Part shown: one piece after another, positions 61,548-64,000 of the stretch
Layout of the letters: each line of letters starts with the position of its first letter
Numbering within the stretch: position 1 is the first letter of the stretch
Source of the DNA: Duganella guangzhouensis
GTDB taxonomy: Bacteria > Pseudomonadota > Gammaproteobacteria > Burkholderiales > Burkholderiaceae_D
NCBI RefSeq assembly: GCF_009674535.1
Contig: NZ_WKJK01000004.1
Span: 62,001 to 126,000 of the forward strand
Length of the DNA stretch: 64,000 nt
Direction of reading: 5' to 3'
Notes under the pieces: model-generated
Databases searched by the model: none
Told to the model about the DNA's origin: nothing
What the model saw: the letters and a program-made list of their open reading frames with translations, nothing else
Translations under genes and position numbers: made by a program

Positions 61548-64000
61548 ACGCTACTTGCAGCGTCATCAGGCTGGCGTTGCCGCCGGCGGCGGTCGTATTC
61601 ACGCACAGGGCGCGTTCTGCGAGCAATCGCCACAGGGGGATGCTGTTGTCCTCGTTGGTGCTGATTAAGCCCACCAGGGCGCCGCTACGGGCCGCCAGCG
61701 TGCTGTGCAAGCTCTTGGCCATCATCGATTCCACCAGTGCGATCTGGAATTCGCAGCTTTCCAGGCCGGTGACGGTCTGGATGCGGTCTTTCACCGCCGC
61801 CGGCAAGTCGGCTGGCAACAATGCGGCGCTGGTGGCGTTCAGCAGTGCGATGTTGCCGGTGGCCAGGGTGGCGGCGATCTGGTTCAGCAGGCCTTCCAGG
61901 GTACCGGCCACGCAGGCGACGGCGCCACGGGCCACCAGCGCCAGCGTGTTGCGTTCGCCGGTCGGGCCTGGCAGCGTGGTCTGCGTCCCCAGCAGCGTCG
62001 AGCGGCTGTATTGCTCGGCCAGGCTGGCCGCGCGTTGCTGCCCGTTCTGCTTGGCCCAGACTATCAGCGCATCCAGGGCTGGCGTGGCCTGGCGTTCGTG
62101 CACCGGCTGGGTGATGGCGCCGCGTTGCAGGCGTTTCAGGTACAGCGGACCGCCGGCTTTGGGACCGGTGCCGGATTTGCCTTCGCCGCCAAACGGTTGT
62201 ACGCCCACCACCGCGCCGACGATGTTGCGATTGATGTAGATGTTGCCGACGTGGGCGCTTTGCGCCACGTAGTCGATGGTTTCATCGATGCGCGAATGGA
62301 CGCCCAAGGTCAGGCCGAAGCCGCTGGCGTTGATTTGTTCGATCACTTTCGGCAGCTCGGCGCGCTGGTAGCGGATGACGTGCATCACCGGGCCGAACAC
62401 TTCCTGCGTCAGTTCGGCCAGCGAGCGGATTTCCAGCACGGTCGGCGGCACGAAGGTGCCGGCCTTGGCGACCTCCGCCGGCAGCTCCAGCGAGTAGTGG
62501 TCGACCGCCGTCGCTTTCATCTTGTTGATGTGGGCCAGCAGGTTTTGCTGCGCTTCGGCATCGATCACCGGGCCGATATCGGTCACCAGGCGGTCCGGCG
62601 AGCCGACTTTCAGCTCTTGCATTGCGCCTTTCAGCATTTTGATGGTCTTGTCGGCGATATCTTCCTGCAGGAACAGCACGCGCAGCGCCGAGCAGCGCTG
62701 GCCGGCGCTGTCGAAAGCCGACGAAATCGCATCCTGCACCACTTGCTCAGGCAGCGCCGACGAATCGACGATCATGGCGTTCTGGCCGCCGGTTTCGGCG
62801 ATCAGCGGGATGTCGGCGTTTTCGGCCGCGGCGCGCTTGGCCAGCGTGCGGTTGATCAGCTGCGCCACTTCGGTCGAGCCGGTGAAGATCACGCCTTTGA
62901 CGCGGCTGTCGGCGGTCAGTGCCGCGCCCACCACTTCGCCGCGACCCGGCAGGAATTGCAGCGCGGCGCGCGGGATGCCGGCTTCATGCAGCAGTTCAAC
63001 CGCGCGGTGCGCGATCAGCGGCGTTTGCTCAGCCGGCTTGGCCAGCACCACGTTGCCGGCGGCCAGACTGGCGGCCACCTGGCCGGTGAAGATCGCCAGC
63101 GGGAAGTTCCACGGGCTGATGCAGGTTACCGGACCCAGCGCCAGCGTGTTGGCGTTGCCGCGTACTTCGCCGGCGTAGTAGCGCAGGAAGTCGACCGCTT
63201 CGCGCAGTTCGGCGATCGCGTTCGGCAGCGATTTACCGGCCTCGCGGATGGCCAGCGTCATCAGTTCCATCGCGTTGGCTTCGAACAGGTCGGCGGCGCG
63301 CAGCAGTGCGGCGGCGCGCACCGTCGGTTCGGCGGTTTGCCAGTCCATGGCGTAGCTGCTGGCGCTGGCCAGCGCGGTTTCGACGTCGATGGCGCTGGCT
63401 TCCACCAGTTGGCCGACCACGTCGCTGCGCTGCGCCGGATTGGTGATGTCCTGCACCGGTTGGCCGGCGCTCAGTTCGCCCGCCAGCAGCGGCGCGGCGT
63501 GCCAGTTACGCGGCGAGGCCAGCGCTTCAGCGATGTCGCGCAGGGTGTTTTCGTTGGCCAGGTCGAAGCCGGCCGAGTTTTTACGCTCGGCGCCAAACAT
63601 GTCCAGCGGCAGTGCGATGCCGGGATGCGGCAGACCGCCCTGCTCGCGCGCGGCCGCCACCGGGTCGCGCAGCAGCGAGTCGATCGGGATCGCTTCGTCG
63701 ACGATCTGGTTGACGAACGACGAGTTGGCGCCGTTTTCCAGCAGACGGCGCACCAGGTAGGCCAGCAGCGTTTCGTGGGTGCCGACCGGCGCGTAGATGC
63801 GGCACGGCTTGTCCAGGTTGTCCTCGCCGACCACCTGGTCGTACAGCGACTCACCCATGCCGTGCAGGCACTGGAATTCGTAGTCGGTGATGCCGTCGCG
63901 CTTGGCCCAGGTGTAGATGGTGGACAGCGTTTGCGCGTTGTGGGTGGCAAATTGCGGATAAATCAGCCCTTGCGCGGCCAGCAGTTTCTGCGCGCACAGC
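61546..64000 (-). CDS. putA: Bifunctional proline dehydrogenase / P5C dehydrogenase PutA (C-terminal part)
   Basis: Partial gene: it enters from the right edge and about 817 codons are visible. The PRODH end is seen in FQCLHGMGESLYDQVV, RIYAPVGTHETLLAYLVRRL and ENGANSSFVN. The P5C dehydrogenase domain follows: CISPWNFPLAIFTGQVAASL, FTGSTEVAQLINRTL, LIAETGGQNAMIVDSSALPE and the catalytic Cys in SAGQRCSALRVLFLQ. The C-terminal ALDH-superfamily extension (residues beyond about 520 of this piece) is typical of long PutA. It oxidises proline to glutamate at the membrane. The N-terminal RHH DNA-binding region, if any, is outside the window. Confidence 0.95.
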   Translation of the reverse strand, partial: LCAQKLLAAQGLIYPQFATHNAQTLSTIYTWAKRDGITDYEFQCLHGMGESLYDQVVGEDNLDKPCRIYAPVGTHETLLAYLVRRLLENGANSSFVNQIVDEAIPIDSLLRDPVAAAREQGGLPHPGIALPLDMFGAERKNSAGFDLANENTLRDIAEALASPRNWHAAPLLAGELSAGQPVQDITNPAQRSDVVGQLVEASAIDVETALASASSYAMDWQTAEPTVRAAALLRAADLFEANAMELMTLAIREAGKSLPNAIAELREAVDFLRYYAGEVRGNANTLALGPVTCISPWNFPLAIFTGQVAASLAAGNVVLAKPAEQTPLIAHRAVELLHEAGIPRAALQFLPGRGEVVGAALTADSRVKGVIFTGSTEVAQLINRTLAKRAAAENADIPLIAETGGQNAMIVDSSALPEQVVQDAISSAFDSAGQRCSALRVLFLQEDIADKTIKMLKGAMQELKVGSPDRLVTDIGPVIDAEAQQNLLAHINKMKATAVDHYSLELPAEVAKAGTFVPPTVLEIRSLAELTQEVFGPVMHVIRYQRAELPKVIEQINASGFGLTLGVHSRIDETIDYVAQSAHVGNIYINRNIVGAVVGVQPFGGEGKSGTGPKAGGPLYLKRLQRGAITQPVHERQATPALDALIVWAKQNGQQRAASLAEQYSRSTLLGTQTTLPGPTGERNTLALVARGAVACVAGTLEGLLNQIAATLATGNIALLNATSAALLPADLPAAVKDRIQTVTGLESCEFQIALVESMMAKSLHSTLAARSGALVGLISTNEDNSIPLWRLLAERALCVNTTAAGGNASLMTLQVA

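Overview
The window looks like a chromosomal segment of a GC-rich betaproteobacterium, most likely in the Oxalobacteraceae (Massilia / Duganella / Janthinobacterium type). This is inferred from the gene set (PHB depolymerases, SlmA, a fused PabB-PabC, the mnmG-rsmG-parA-parB block beside the atp operon, PutA, an uninterrupted liv operon) and from codon use. No 16S gene is present, so the genus is a guess. Coding density is high. The partial genes at the edges are a hypoxanthine phosphoribosyltransferase (left) and PutA (right).

Region by region. 1-9.0 kb: purine salvage, a TPR protein, a membrane AraC regulator, a secreted amidohydrolase, a nitronate monooxygenase, an MBL hydrolase with a DUF1289 partner, a ribbon-helix-helix regulator with a PHB-depolymerase-type esterase, a repeat-built coiled-coil membrane protein and a CWC protein. 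9.1-17.9 kb: argB, tRNA-Thr(GGT), a TraB/GumN protein divergent from a HAD nucleotidase, slmA, pabB-pabC, DUF1428, an FtrA-like regulator divergent from a rhodanese, glutathione peroxidase and a secreted PHB depolymerase. 17.9-28.1 kb: a divergon that looks like a polyamine / membrane system. Leftward it has a membrane aminopropyltransferase-like protein, a Tat-exported flavin amine oxidase, PPK2 and succinate-semialdehyde dehydrogenase. Rightward it has DUF350, an SPFH-SHOCT protein, a double zinc-ribbon DUF4178 protein, a 58-residue Gly-rich membrane peptide, SpeD, a ModA-like binding protein and a VOC protein. 28.1-31.9 kb: a GST and AraC pair, then an AT-richer insert with an HTH-DUF433 fusion and a split, internally shortened AvcD-type anti-phage deaminase. 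31.9-39 kb: the complete atp operon on the minus strand behind a clear sigma-70 promoter. 39-46.6 kb: a secreted glycosidase with DUF4214 repeats, parB, parA, rsmG, mnmG, two parS sites folded into one 68-bp palindrome, and a TauE/SafE permease. 46.7-57.3 kb: Fe-alcohol dehydrogenase, then a leftward block of nitronate monooxygenase and GMC oxidoreductase, then livG-livF-livK-livH-livM and a 3-hydroxybutyrate-oligomer hydrolase lipoprotein. 57.3-64 kb: a PAS-GGDEF-EAL protein flanked by two diverged copies of a ~235-bp non-coding element with DnaA-box-like sequences, then mtnN, a 75-bp inverted repeat, a terminator and putA.

The most interesting items are the polyamine/SPFH/DUF4178 divergon, the duplicated ~235-bp element with conserved TTATCCACA motifs, the nine-copy TTTATAC/GTATAAA array between rsmG and parA, the parS pair inside a terminator-like palindrome, and the deleted AvcD. 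ParAB, two near-perfect parS sites and DnaA-box clusters together suggest that the chromosome origin is not far away, although dnaA is not in the window.
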